Assembly (NCBI GenBank): GCA_029721435.1
Contig: CM056573.1
Span: 6,299,001 to 6,363,000 of the forward strand
Direction of reading: 5' to 3'
Source: Gymnothorax reevesii
Taxonomy: Eukaryota > Chordata > Actinopteri > Anguilliformes > Muraenidae
Length of the DNA stretch: 64,000 nucleotides
Shown: positions 47,601 to 59,929 of the stretch, piece after piece
Layout: the number at the start of each line of letters is the position of its first letter
Numbering within the stretch: position 1 is the stretch's first letter
Made by a program: the position numbers and the translations under genes
The notes under the pieces: generated by a model
The model's database searches: none
What the model was told of the DNA's origin: nothing
The model's input: only the letters and a program-made list of their open reading frames with translations

Positions 47601-47937
47601 GCTCAATATCTGTTCAGTAGAATCATTAGTTCAAAATATTACTGGAAACATCCTCAGTTGAGCCATTTACGGATCCATTTGTGTCCTATTTTTTAAATGT
47701 ATTTTTCTCTATTTCTTGAATGTATTTCTCTTGGTTTTATTGAGACCAAGAGAAAATATCTCCGTGCACCACCAATATTTTCCAGAAAATTCCATATAGA
47801 ACATGACAACTAATAGGGGAAGGGAAAGCGATAAATGATAACTAGAGTAATGTGATTTGAAGGATGTTTTTTTTAAAAATTATTATTGATAAAAAAGGCC
47901 ATTTCAGAACACACTCAGCTCTATCAGTTGAAAACAG
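44666..47937. other. No recognisable gene
   Basis: The longest plain stretch in the right half. Frames of 60-103 codons on both strands have no motif. Homopolymer T near 45815. Confidence 0.5.
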
Positions 47938-47939
47938 TA

Positions 47940-48175
47940 GGGGAGGCTGGGGTCCGATGAGCCATGGAGACCAATGAGCCAAATCACTATTTTGCGATCG
48001 ATCGATGCCAAAGGTGTTTAAAATAGGCAAAATAGTGATGTGGCTCATTTATTCCCATGACTTATCAGTCAATGGGCAAATATTTTGCCTATTTTAATCA
48101 GCTCTGTCATCGATTCATCGCAAAATAGTGATATGGCTCATTGGTCCCCGTGGCTCATCGGACCCCAGTCTCCCC
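47940..48175. mobile_element. GGGGAG palindromic MITE, copy 2, end-complete
   Basis: The termini GGGGAGGCTGGGGTCCGATG and the reverse complement of GGGGAGACTGGGGTCCGATG are followed by paired interior words (CACTATTTTGCGATC against ATCGCAAAATAGTG). TA at 47938-47939 and 48176-48177 is the target duplication. 236 bp, no coding frame. Confidence 0.88.
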
Positions 48176-48177
48176 TA

Positions 48178-50585
48178 CTCCTCGATAAGGTAAGACGAGA
48201 AATAAAATACATCATTTCAATCAAATCGTCAAGTAATGGATTAGTCCTCTTTCAGTGATTTCAGGAGTACTGCCCCCGTAGTGTTAAACAGGATATATTT
48301 CTTGGAATAGCATAACTGAAAGAATGACTCCTTACCTGTGGGCCAAAAGACAGACCAAGATATTGCAACATGCATCACAATACAATCAAATTTAAAGGGT
48401 TTTGAGAATTGGTTTCATGTGTTCTGGAATTTAAGGACAGTCCCCGTGACTTTTAACTAGAAAGTATGCCTGAGTACTTTGTAGAGACTTTAAATTTGAT
48501 GGGGAAAAAGACAACAGAGGTACAGACATTGGATGTTTAGTTGGAAGCAAGAGAAAGTGACCTTGGGGGTAAGCAAACTGTATTTTGGAGATTCTTTTTG
48601 AGGTGAATCACATGTGGTTCTGACCTGAGTCAGCTGGAGTGAATTAAATTACTCACGCCAAACCGCATCAGAAGCACGTGTTTTGAGTGAGGAATAAGAC
48701 CGACCCTGACCTGTCTCATTTGCAAATCACATTAAAGCTGTGATAAACAACCTTCCCTGGCGCCAGAGCTGCAACAAGCATCTCATTTTTCATATAAGTT
48801 ATAATTGTAGAACTATGTATTACTACAAGTCATATGAAGATATTTTATATCTATATATCCTTCTCACCAATGACCAATCAATCATTTAGACATTTTTATT
48901 GTGTAAAATATTTGCACAATTATTTATTTATTTATTTTTATTATAATTTAACACAATTATAGAACTTTGCGCAATTATTCATGAAAACAGTGAGCAAAGC
49001 ATTTGCAGGACTGTGAAATATGCAATAATATCCAAGATTACTGATTGTATTACACAAGGAAACAAATGTATAATTAACTGTTCATAGTAGGTCCACTATA
49101 TAAAAATATTTGTTTTGTATATCAAATTTCACAAAAAAAAGCAAAAACAATGAAATTGTTTTGATCAGTGCGCTATTTAGCCAAAATGTGTGGACTCCGG
49201 ACAATTTACTGCAACCTCATTGACATACCGTATATAGAAAGCTGGCATTTAAAAATTTAAATATCTGGCATTTTTAATGAATTTGGATTCAATTGCTCAG
49301 TATGGGCTGATAGGGGAGAATATCATTTGAGGGTATTTTCGTACAATTCTGCTCCTCGACATTGAAGTTGTTGCCTTTTTGCATGCGCCCTTGACCACAA
49401 TCTACCCCCTGATCTTTTTCATTAGAATTTCAATGGATGGAGATTTTTTTAATTAGAGAAAAATTTCAAACAGTACTGAGAATCTGTGGTGGTCTACTGC
49501 AGTTCAATACGAGTGTCAGCCTTTTACTTTCCCTATAATTTTATCTTCCTCATCTCTCTTTATGAAATGCTTTGTGTGTCTTTTCTCTGATGGCTTTCAC
49601 TGAGAATGTTTAGCTTCTAAACATGATCGACACTATCACCAAGGCAACAGTGACATCTTGCAATCTACAGTTGGCCACTTTTAGCACATCACTCAGCTTC
49701 CTGTAGTCTCTCCATCTCCATTCCTCCTCTTTTCTTCCCAGGATAGTGTTGACGTGACCAGTCTCCCCATCTTTCAGCTCCTGCTGATTCTGGAATGTTT
49801 TTCTGCCATGTAAGCGAGAGTCCACTCCACTGATAACAGCCAGGCTAGCTCAGCTAACCTTCCACGGCTGAGGCTAACCTTCGACCCCTGTACCTCATAA
49901 TCTTTGTCACAGCACTTATGCTTAGAACACGATATAACAGCATGTAGGGAACACAGAGTCTGTGCATTTGTGCTTCTGCTAAAACGCAGGTAGCCAACGG
50001 GGAAGAGGAAGCGGAGGCGTATTAATTTAATCTGATTGGAGGGCTAGTGAATTTCGTCCAAGTCATAACACTTCACTCAGTTGCATGTCATTGGTATTGA
50101 TGGCAACTTTCTTTTTAAATACCTACCCTTGCAAAGTTCAGCGTAATTGTTCAGTGTTCAAGGTTCAGTGTGTCTCTTACGTGTATTTTTACTATCGTGC
50201 GCAAAGTCCACCGTCCGATTTACCTCTTAGTATGACATAAGAAGAGGGCATTTTCCGTTCTCACATGGCAAATTCTTCTCACAATCAGAAATATCTAAGG
50301 ACTGACTCTTTAAGTGGAGCGTTTGCTTGGCCCCTCAAATGCTGCTTGCAGCATTAATCGATAAGTCTCTTTACAATCATAGCGCCAGCACGCATTGATA
50401 ATGCGCCAGAGTCATTTTAAATGATCTCAGATTTCAGATGACACTGGCATAAAAGACATGCTGCTGTGCTTTGGTCCAGAAATGGGCCTGTATGTGATGT
50501 GCCAGGCAAGGAGGAATTCTACAGCTCTCCTTCACTAAACTCCCTCTCCCCACTAAATGCGTTGTAAATTGAGAATGAACTGCAG
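48178..50585. other. No recognisable gene
   Basis: AT-rich with A runs (for example near 49133). Nothing defined. Confidence 0.5.
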
Positions 50586-50815
50586 TCATGTAGCGGTTTT
50601 CTAGTCTACAAACGGCTTAAAGCACTTCACAATACAAGCCTAAGCAATACAATGCTCATAGATGGCGGACGCTGCCATGCAAGGCGCCATCTGAAGTAGC
50701 AGCTGGGGGTTAAGTGCCTCACTCAAGGAGGCTTTGACACACACACGCTCCCTGGAGGAGACAGGGATAGAATTAGGAACCTTCTGATTTTGAGACAACT
50801 GGGCTCAACTCCAGT
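50586..50815 (+). repeat. Common fish interspersed repeat
   Basis: GCTTAAAGCACTTCACAATA, GATGGCGGACGCTGCCATGC, AAGGCGCCATC, GGGGTTAAGTGCCTCACTCA and GGAACCTTCTGATTTTGAGA form the ordered landmarks of a repeat I recognise as widespread in fish. Class uncertain. Confidence 0.65.
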
Positions 50816-50879
50816 GCTGTGCATGTGCTTCACTCCCTGTTCCAGTGGAATCGTCAACTGTACGTGTGCAGTGATCTTT

Positions 50880-52240
50880 AGAAGGGTTTATGAAAAAGAA
50901 ACTCCCCAGATGTCAAATTATGGTCAGAGTACACAATCCAGAGGTCAAAACCCAAATGGTAACTTAGAATACCAAAAACAAGGGAGAACAGAGTCAATAA
51001 ATCCAATGACCAGCAGAAGTCAAAACCAAAGAATCTCGATACATGAGAGATAAGTGAAACTTATCAAACTTATCAAAACCAGAGGAAACGTCCAGTCACG
51101 TTTCCTCTTTCGGTTTCGGCTCTGGTATTTCATTCATTGCTTCCAGCTGTGTTTAATACTGGGTCTCGCAAAACTCTGAGTGAATGCGCTCTCTGATAGG
51201 ATATTACTAACTCGTACTAACCAGGACTTATTTAACGGTGATAGTAAATATTTCGCCACGTAGTAGTAACCTTATTAACTCATTAGCGGGAGGTGTGCGA
51301 TTCTGGCTTCAGTATATTCCGCCTGAGCTGTATCTGATTACCTGCATTTAAAACCTGTGCTTCTCTTCGCTTTTCTTATGGTACTTTTTACCTGTCACGT
51401 ATAGATTATCTTAATCTAAACTGTCTAAGCTTGATTGATGGTCTCGGCGTCTTGTCTCGAGTCATTATTGTTAACCCGGTTCTCTTGTAATTGTTTATTA
51501 ATCCCAGTGTTTCTGTTTCAGTCCGACATTGCATTTCGAGTCCCCGCCTCCTTTTGTGACTATTTATGTGGCTGCATTGGGAGTGGATGTCAGTCTCAGC
51601 TCCTCTTGCCTTCTGAGTGTCTCCCGAGTGCTTTTCCCGAGTCTTGTTTGCTGCGCCCTTGTCTTGTCTGCCCCGTGTATAAGCCTCCCAGTGTATCCGT
51701 CAGTTAGGTTCAGTTTTTGTTTCCTTAGTTTATCCACTCTTGGAGTGAGTATTTCTGTTTCCTCCTGCCTGTGTACCTCAGTTCTCCCCATTGTTCAGTG
51801 CTTGTGCTCGGTGTTTTATTTCTGGCGTGTCTGCCAACCTTTTCTCCTAGTGTTTTTTGTGTTTAATAAATACTTCTTCATCCTGCACCTGGTGTTCCCT
51901 GGACCTCTCCTTACACACAAGGCAATGCAAAGGGAGAAAATAACAAACAGGGGAGAGAAATCAGGCGCGATGAAACTGGGAAGCGTGACTGGGTGTGCGG
52001 CCACAAACGAGGCAATTAATAGGAAGTGATTAACAAACAGAACAGGGAGGGCTACTGAGGAAATATGGAAGAAAACAGAGACGCGCGTGAGCTGAGACGG
52101 GGAAAAGAAATGCAAACAAGCAGAAAACACAACTGAAATAACCCAAGAAAGTATGAACATTTACAGGAAATAAAGCAGTGAACAGAAAAATAACTGTAAC
52201 AGAATTCAAACACGGACACAATCATCATAAAAACGCACAC
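50880..52240. repeat. Repeat E-like block, composite
   Basis: 50910-51060 and 51905-52240 are purine-rich with AACAAACAGGGGAGAGAAAT and CAATTAATAGGAAG, like repeat E at 35775. Between them 51470-51905 has the opposite character, pyrimidine-rich and ending TTTAATAAATACTTC with CACCTGGTGTTCCCTGG, and reads like the same kind of repeat in reverse. The mirror-image arrangement explains long motif-free frames on both strands (up to 166 codons). Confidence 0.5.
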
Positions 52241-53662
52241 ATGTCCCGAGGAGGGACTCCACAGGCTCTAACAGGCAGCTCCAAGGCCATCTGTTCTCAT
52301 ACAAGAATTCCACTGTGTATTGCCTAGAGTTTGACTGCCGAAGGGTAAAATGTTCACTGTTTGCTATTCTGGTACTACATTCGATGCCTGTTGGACCTCA
52401 GTTCTGTCAGAGGTGAATTATGCCCGCGCATACTGCTGAGCTTTCAGGAACATGTCTCATTTATTATCATAACTTTGTGATTTTTTTTTTGCTTTCCAAA
52501 TGAAGTATCAGTTGGCGGGTAGGACCATGTGTCTGGTGCTTGATTCAGTTGTGGTATTCGAGCTGCCGTGTATCTGTAAGGCCAGAGCAGACAAACTAGA
52601 AAGGAGACCCGATGTTTATTGTGAACACACAACTCGAATGGCAGATAGAGCCAAAATGGATGAACAGACTGGTGGACAGTAAAATGTGAGCAAAACAGAG
52701 TAACGTTAAAAACTAGGAAAGAGAAGCGACAGGGAAGCACTAGGGGAGACAGAAAAGAACAAATAGGCAAAGAATAGAAAAAACCGAGGCAGATATACAT
52801 ACACATACATGTGTGAACAGGGATTAATCTACAAATGCGAGACAAGCTGAAGAAGACTGCGGGAAACGAAGCATTGTTGAGGCCAGAAGAAAGGAGTCAC
52901 GAGGAACAGTGATAGAATAATAAGACAGAATCACTCGAGAGACGAGACATGTCTCCAAAAGGAAAAAAGAAGCGCGTTGATGAAAGTTACGGCCATTGAA
53001 CTCCAGAAAATATAGAAAGTATAACATGAAATGGACAAAACTCTGACAGTGTCCTTCATGATGGGTCTGAGGATGGAGGGCAAAGCTACCCCAAGGACCA
53101 ACGCTGACTGAAGAACCTATATCTTCCGACATATTGGATTTTCTGCTATAATGTTTTTTTGCTGATTAGCTGTTGAGGTTGTGAGTTTTTGAGACACTTA
53201 AGACTTAATCTGAACTGTTAAAAAATTATATTGGAAGAGTTGAATGTGAATGGAACAAAATGAACCCAGACACTCCAAACAGGATGTTGATGTATTTGCT
53301 ATTGCTAATTTAGTTGAAACTTAGTATTTCTTTTTCCAACTAAGCTTTGAAGCTTTAGAAGCAATGAAGCATTACTTTAGAAAGGATAGCATAACTCCTG
53401 AAAAACAAATCTGGATGCGGCCTATCAGTTTGGTTGATAGGCCCAAGTATGTAAAGTACCTGTACAAACTGTTGGATGTTTCTTTTCAGAGCTACATTTT
53501 CACCTCAGTAAGAATGATTTATTGGATTCAGTATGTTATGCTCTTTTATCTACATCAAAACATTTTTGAGTATTTCAAACCTTGGAGCTACAAAGACAAC
53601 ATGGAGGTGAAACTGAGGCCTCAAGTGCGAAAAATCATTGTAAAAAATTCCTTTTGGTCTGT
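52241..53662. other. No recognisable gene
   Basis: Low-complexity purine-rich strand at about 52680-52880. A 130-codon frame at 53364-53756 ends in repeat A and is not called. Confidence 0.45.
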
Positions 53663-54040
53663 TAACCCCTTAAAATCTGCAGACCCATACATGGGTCCAT
53701 TAAATGCAGCTGTTGTATTCAAACCTTTAGAACTTCAGACCTATTTTAAAGTTTAGAGGAGATCCCATGGTTTCCAAGGAACCTGGAATATGTCCTGCTG
53801 AATTACTGGGAAATACATACATAATGATGCATAAGATCTAGACATCTTCTGTTTGATGTAACGACATGGCAATAGAAATATAGCGTCTTGGGTCTGAATA
53901 TTTCTCTTAAATGAGTGTGATGTAGCTTCTGTGAAACACTGTAAGTACAGAATATGCATGTGACATTTGTCCTACAATATGAAAAAAAAATGCTTTTCCT
54001 GACTTTGAAGCTACTTATGGAAATGATTTCAACCTTCAAT
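53663..54040 (+). repeat. Repeat A, copy 3
   Basis: Starts TTAACCCCTTAAAATCTGCA, then GACCCATACATGGGTCC, CTTTAGAACTTCAGACC, GTCCTGCTGAATTACTGGG, GGGTCTGAATATTTCTCTT and CCTACAATATG, ending near GACTTTGAAGCTACTTATGG. It is the longest uninterrupted copy and, with copy 1, defines both sides of the family. Confidence 0.82.
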
Positions 54041-54100
54041 AGAAAACTGAAGTGCAAAGTTAGATTTTACGGCATTAACTCAATTCAGTTGGACAATTAT

Positions 54101-54225
54101 GGGCCAGTTTCACAGACACAGATTAAGTGCAATCTTACAACTTAATTCAATTTTCAACAGAAAATCTCTATACAACACTCTGCTTAGTCCAGGACTACAC
54201 TTAAGCCATGTCTGTGAAACCGCCC
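54101..54225. mobile_element. GTTTCACAGAC palindromic MITE
   Basis: Left GGGCCAGTTTCACAGACACA, right (minus strand) GGGCGGTTTCACAGACATGG. GATTAAGTGCAATC on the left pairs imperfectly with TAGTCCAGGACTACACTTAA on the right. About 125 bp. This type is common in fish. Target duplication unclear. Confidence 0.78.
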
Positions 54226-55844
54226 TAAAGATTTCTGATTCATATGGTACATTTTAATCAGAATTATCAAGGAAATCTTGACTCGAATCAACAGTTTTCC
54301 TTGGTTCGTAAGTTCATGAAAGGGCAATGATGCTGCCCTAAAAATGGTTCAGATAAGATTATTGTGCTGCAACACCTAACACAGCAGGACATATTTCACA
54401 AACATTTGAGGTAATGGCATAGTGTGCAAAGCATTTAGCCTCGCTGCAGTTCTCTGATTACAACTGAAGTGTCAGTCATGGCCCAGTTTTTATACAGTGC
54501 TGTGAACAGTGTTAGCCTAAAAGTTTTGCACCTTTGTTGCACTTAGGTCATTGTTTCAGATCTTCAGAATAATAATAATAATAAAAGAGGAAGATAACTA
54601 GATTAAACAAAAATACAGTTAAATGATCATGCACTATATATTGAAATAAAAATCCTATCCAGTTACCTGCAGGCCTTTAAAAAAGAAAAGACGAAAAGAA
54701 AAGATAATTGTCGCCTACATTACTCAGTTAGCCAATTTACCAAATTTGATTGATAATTGGATTAAATTGGACCACACACATCCAAGCTTGCTCCCGCCTG
54801 CCCAGTTGAATCTAATCGTCAGTTAAATAGAACCTTTCCAGCACTACGAAGGTCTGAATTAGCAGCATGTCCTGCTGCAATGAGAGGACATTCTGGGTCG
54901 GATACGTTGTTTAAATATATCAGTCTGAAATGGGTGGCAAAGCCATTTCTATGGGTGGGTTCACACCCCAAGGTTCAGATCCAGTAAACGAAAGCGAGGA
55001 TGATACATTTATTCAATTTACTGTTTGTCCGGTTCGCTTTCAACAAAGGCAGAACTCTAAGGGCCAAGAATTTATAAATAAAATCCATGTGGTGGAAATA
55101 TCTTTTGATTACTGGTCATGATTGCGTGTAAAAAAAAAATTTGTGTTAAAATGGAGCTCATATCAGCAGTCTTTAGAGAACAGCGCATAAGACCGTCTCA
55201 GAAGACAGCAGACATTAAATCAAAAATATTTCCAGGAAGACACTCCGCCATCAGACGGCCTCATCGCAGTTGACAGCCGGCTCCGATGAGATCCTACCTC
55301 CACTTGTTTGCATTTTCTATGCAAATGGGATCAGTGAGGTGAGAAGGCCCATAAGGTCAAAATTGCAAACATGCAAAAATCACGAAGCTGGCCCATGCAA
55401 CAAGGCTGATGGGCTTATCATAAAATTTTATTTACAGAGGCCATATCCCTTAAGAGAAGGAATTAATGAACACATAGCACTACATAAAAAGTCCAATACA
55501 TCAAAAGATGCTGCGCTTTCATAAAGAATATCTATTATAGATATTTTCTGGCTATTACAGTATATATTGAATGTATTTTAAATGCAATTTTTACATTGTG
55601 TCTTTTTGATACTTTATTTTCATGTTTTGTACTATATTTTTTATTCTTAACTGTTGCAGTTCTTAATATTTATTAGCTAGTTGTGTCAGGGGAAATTTTG
55701 CTTTTCTATCGGTATACTGGCTGATGGGCACACTTTGCAGTGTGTAGATATTCGCATCAGTATGAGTGCCCTTGCTAGTATGAGTGGAGTCCTGACATTA
55801 TAGCAAACTGAGTGCCGTTTAGCTGCAGCATTGCAATCACTAAT
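54226..55844. other. No recognisable gene
   Basis: A short AAT run near 54570; otherwise nothing. Confidence 0.5.
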
Positions 55845-56075
55845 TATCCCCCGCCCCAAAGTGCGACGGGGGATATTGGATTGGGGTCTGTCCGTAGGTG
55901 CGTCTGTGCGTCCGTCCATCCGGGCCACAGTGGGGCCAAGATTTCTCTGTAACTGTTATACCTAGATGCATGAAATTTTGTATGCTTAATAAGCAGCTCA
56001 TGATCTATATTGAGTCTGAAAATGGATGTCGGCGCATATTTTTTACTCAGTTATGGCCCTCGATCGTGGCAGCGA
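55845..56075 (+). repeat. Repeat D, second unit
   Basis: GCGACGGGGGATATTGGATT, GGTCTGTCCGTAGGTGCGTC, GTGCGTCCGTCCATCC, TGCATGAAATTTTGTATGC and TTTACTCAGTTATGGCCCTC. Same layout as 35395-35640. Confidence 0.65.
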
Positions 56076-57149
56076 ATCGCACTGACACTCTTCTCTTGTT
56101 TGTTTTGGTTTGGAGGCACAGCTCACCTGGTTTGCCCACCTGTAGAAGTTTCCCTGCGGCTTCTGGACCGCAAAGATTAGCTCAAAGCGGCTCTTCAAAT
56201 CACTATGATGTAGGTCTGTCATTAGCATCATCAATATTGTCATTCTTGCTTTGCCAAAGTTTATCGCTCACTTGTGCAGCTCCAGGTCACGGGTACGTAT
56301 GTGTGAGTACCTATGAGAGAAAACTATGAGCAACATCTGACTGTACCAACTGTGTGAAGCTCACATTTGCCCAATAATAAAACTGGAAAAAACAATAAAA
56401 TCGAAATAGAATTACTTTCTTCAAATGCTATTGAGAGAATTTTAATTTCTTTTGCTTCATGCTTTACGCCATCTCCATTTTAAATGCCTCCACAACCCGG
56501 CATTGAAACCACAAACCAGCCTCGTCAGCAGTATCTCCGAGCTCAGCTCCACATGACGGCATCCCTCAGAGCTGAACCTTGGAAAATTCTCATTTGGCTA
56601 ATGGCTTTTAAATCTATTTTGAAGAAAAAGCTCTCAGTAAGGTTAAGTGTTTAATCCTGGGATTCAGCGTCTTGTGTGGTGATTTCTTTAAGAGGGAATT
56701 TGGCTTGAGCAAAATTGGACTGGAATGGAGTCTATTTCTGGGGCCAAGACTTGAAAATCCACAAAATTCATCCAACATTGCTTCCTTTGAACTGGCTCAC
56801 AGGAGTTGAGGCTGTACTTTTATGACGAGCGTTAATATTTACCGGCGCTGGACGGAGCCCAAAACCCAAATCTCCTGTTCGTGCTGTGGCCAGGACTCTC
56901 TAATCTATGTAAGCCACAGAGCATATGGCTGCTTGGGCCAAAGCTGGAGGGATAAATTTTGCCCTGCAAGGAGGAAGACCTCCCCAACACCACCATTCCC
57001 AACCGAACCAATCCAAGTACAAAGAGGCCACACACATTCACACACACACACAGGCAAGGACACATACGAAGACACACTCTGCAGGCCAAAAGTTTTCACT
57101 CACTCGTAATTTTCACGTGGATTAAATGTGAGGGATATTGCAATACAGC
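56076..57149. other. No recognisable gene; AC tract
   Basis: A short AC microsatellite at about 57030-57053. Frames near 56822-57109 are motif-free. Confidence 0.45.
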
Positions 57150-57300
57150 CAGAGGACGACTCAGAGCCTCAATCTGCAGGGACTTTGTGGAAAGAAAATT
57201 TCTAACTATGGAGTGTCCGGCTCAATCATGTGATTTCAACCCTGCGGACCAGCAGTAGGATCACCTAGATGGTGAAGTTCATGAAGTGTGTCCATTTTCT
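57150..57300 (+). pseudogene. Tc1-like transposase, C-terminal scrap
   Basis: The plus-strand frame reads FVERKFLTMECPAQSCDFNP, a stop where tryptophan is expected, then DHLDGEVHEV. This is the EWPAQSPDxNPIExxWDHL region around the third catalytic residue of Tc1 transposases. The glutamate itself is replaced (NPADQQ). Nothing upstream is recognisable. It is a small, old fragment. Confidence 0.65.
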
Positions 57301-57599
57301 AAGACACACCAATGAGAAATGTCATGCAAATCAATTGAAAATGATACCTTTGCAAAATTAATCTCCCAAACCTTCGAAATTTGCAAAGCAATGATTCCAT
57401 CTTTGATCCATCTTTGATGGGAAATCCCTAAGACAAATGGGTCATTTATCATTTGAAAAATTATTTTGACCACAAAAACTTGAAGAGTTAAAAAATAAAA
57501 AATATACAGCAGTCTATATTGAAAAAAAAATTGCCAGAGCTACTTGAAAGACAGGTAATTCCTTATATTTAAAGCCATGCTCTCAAGACTCTCAAATCT

Positions 57600-57880
57600 C
57601 CGCCAGCATAGCTGGATTTGTACTCTGGCCCATATCTCAGCAGTACTTTGGCCTAGATATGCCTAAATTAAACACTTGTTCCTCTTGTGCAACTGTAACA
57701 TCCTGCAAAGTTTGGTTGAGATCTATGCAGCCGTTTGTGAGATATCCTGCTAACAGACAGACAGACGAACAGACAGACAGACGATTAACGGAACGAAGAG
57801 ACATGGTTGTCCATTTCGACAACCAATAAACAAACAGAAGCAAAAACATAACCTCCTTGGCAGAGGAAATTAATTCTAGA
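57600..57880 (+). repeat. Repeat C, second unit
   Basis: AGTTTGGTTGAGATCTATGC, ACAGACAGACAGACGAACAG, ACAAACAGAAGCAAAAACAT, then AACCTCCTTGGCAGAGGAAA. The 3' landmarks match 30640-30665. Confidence 0.65.
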
Positions 57881-58264
57881 TAAGTTGTAGAGGCAAAACA
57901 GAATTTTTGATAATAAATAGAAGTATGACTGTTTTTGCCATCAGGGTGCTTTCAACCAGATGTGCTGGTGCAGGCAATAACTGTGAGAAAAACATGGAAA
58001 TCAACGTGACCAATTCTCCACAATTTATGGGGGATATACGCTGCCAGAAAGGGGGTATACAGAACATGTAGTACGTTGTATATAGTAAATTTGATTACTT
58101 GTCTGTGAAGCACAGTTTATTGGAGTTTAAATTAAAAAAGAATATGAGTGCAAAGTGCAAGTTATCAATTTTAGTTTGAGGATATTTATCTACATCCAAA
58201 CTGGGTGAATGATGTAGGCATTAAAGCACTTTTTATGTACCCCTCCTTACTAGGGGATTAAAAT
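57881..58264. other. No recognisable gene
   Basis: Spacer; nothing defined. Confidence 0.5.
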
Positions 58265-59244
58265 TAATTTGACAAGTGCCTGCTCAGCTGTTCCATGGCC
58301 AGGTGTGTGTTTTTCTATAATGTCATCAACAAGTAAGCAGACAATCAAATAAAGACTTGGGTAAACACAGAGTGATGCAGACAGCTGGTGAGCCTAACAA
58401 ACAGGACGTTTGCCTGAGAAAACGTCTAAAACAAGCCTTAACAGTTCGGGAACAACATTCAGTCTAGAGATGAGACAAAGATCAACTTGCACCAGAATAA
58501 AGAGAGGAGAAGAGCATGGAGAAGGGAGAGAAGTGAAAAACATACAACCTCACATGACAGAGGTCATGCACAGGCATGCTCAGCTCCCAATGGAACCGAC
58601 TGTCCTGTATTTGTCGATAATGGGGGTGCAGGTCAAAGCAGCCGCATTAATTGCTAAGGGCTGCATTACAGCTCAGATTCAACAAAATACTTTAGAATTC
58701 AAAGGATGCCGCCTCACTGCAACTGGAGAATTACCAGAGGCAAACAGAAAAAACAAGCCAAGACTTTCTTCATTCAAATTTTCTCTAATGACCAAGTCAG
58801 TCGCTGAAGCTAAATCCACGTGAGCGTACTGATCACTCTCTGAAGTGAAGGCTGAAGACTGAAGTCTTTCAGAACAAGCAAGAATCACTTTGACCACCTG
58901 ACAGCGCATCACCGGGGGGGACTGGGCAGTGACTGGGTCGTGTCCCAGGCTTCAGGCAGTGAAGAAATGCAATGGATTTGCAACCAGCTGTCAAAAATGT
59001 CAATTTAATTTATGATTATTTTTCCAATTTCTTTTGAGTCCCCATAATTGGTGGGCTATAAATAAAAATGGTTGTACTTCCTATATACAGTAGTTCATGC
59101 AATATTTTAAAAGCAGAAACCTTTACGAATCTTTTGAGTGGAATGTCCTCACTTCAAATTTATCTTACTAATTTGTGAAGGTATACTGAGCCAAAATGTT
59201 GAAAACTGAACTACTGTTTTTGAAATACTTGTCAACCTGACTGC
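58265..59244 (+). mobile_element. Tc1-like element relic, right end preserved
   Basis: The non-coding part CCTGCTCAGCTGTTCCATGG with CCAGGTGTGTGTTTTTC near the left, transposase pieces in the middle, CAATTTCTTTTGAGTCCCC and GAGCCAAAATG in the 3' part. The right end ACTTGTCAACCTGACTG is a diverged version of the terminal sequence seen alone at 13911. The left terminal repeat was not found. Confidence 0.75.
58410..58890 (+). pseudogene. Tc1-like transposase, N-terminal part deleted
   Basis: The readable part begins just before SLEMRQRSTC, which corresponds to the first catalytic motif (xRDETKINL). The FSLEMRQR frame itself stays open to 58821 as 137 codons, but is a shifted mixture. The second catalytic position reads QLENYQRQ where QMDNDPKH is expected, so aspartate is replaced by glutamate. 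Two stops follow, then PSQSLKLNPRE aligned with [14 protein letters not shown]-binding domains are not recognisable. It is a strongly eroded copy of a lineage not represented by the two complete elements. Confidence 0.75.
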
Positions 59245-59929
59245 ATTAACCCATAACATGAGGTAAAGCTGAATAATTATGAGGAGTTCTATGGAAGGAA
59301 GTGTAGCTAAATTTCTGCAAAACAACTGTCATTAGCATTATGTCATTATCATTATCGTGTCAATAATATCATTAAAATGTCTGTCAGCCTGAAATAAATG
59401 CGCATGAGGTCACAAGCCACATTTCTCAGCTACTGGTTCTTTTCGCTATCTCAAAATACCATCAGACCATGACTCTGGCCTGACCACTTTCATCCCCTAC
59501 CCTCAGGGTGTTTGGCTTTGCCTAACACCCCCCCCCCTTCCAGGACACATGCTTGCACATCAGCTCTGACAGTTCTGACCATCTGTCATCTGAAATGGAC
59601 AGTAAACCACCTTCAGAATCTTTTTTAACATTCAATTACACCTCCCTGTCCTCACACGACATTTACAACCTTAATTCCGCAAGAATTGTGACAGCTTGTC
59701 AAAAGCAAATAAAAACATAACTGAGTGATTTGTAAATCATCTCCTACCAATATTTATTTGAAATAAGGACAAAAAAGCAGATTTAAAGGTTTGCCTAATC
59801 AACCGTATTGGAGGATTCCGAATTTCACGCCTGCAGTATCCTCCAAAACAACAGGTGCTAGAGTATCGAAGTTGGGGGAATCTTCAGAAAAACACAAATT
59901 TGGAACATTCTCCAGGAAGCAGGTGAATA
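59245..59929. other. No recognisable gene
   Basis: A C run at about 59529-59538. 59810-59929 may be the leader of the Tc1 relic that follows. Confidence 0.45.

Noticed and set aside
51529..52845. Frames of 166, 133 and 114 codons on both strands
   Set aside because: Low-complexity pyrimidine- or purine-rich repeat sequence, rich in serine, leucine and cysteine by composition.
53364..53756. 130-codon plus-strand frame
   Set aside because: The end of the frame is the start of repeat A copy 3. No family resemblance upstream.
58410..58823. 137-codon frame as an independent gene
   Set aside because: It overlaps DNA that aligns with a Tc1 transposase catalytic region; the open frame is a by-product of frameshifts.
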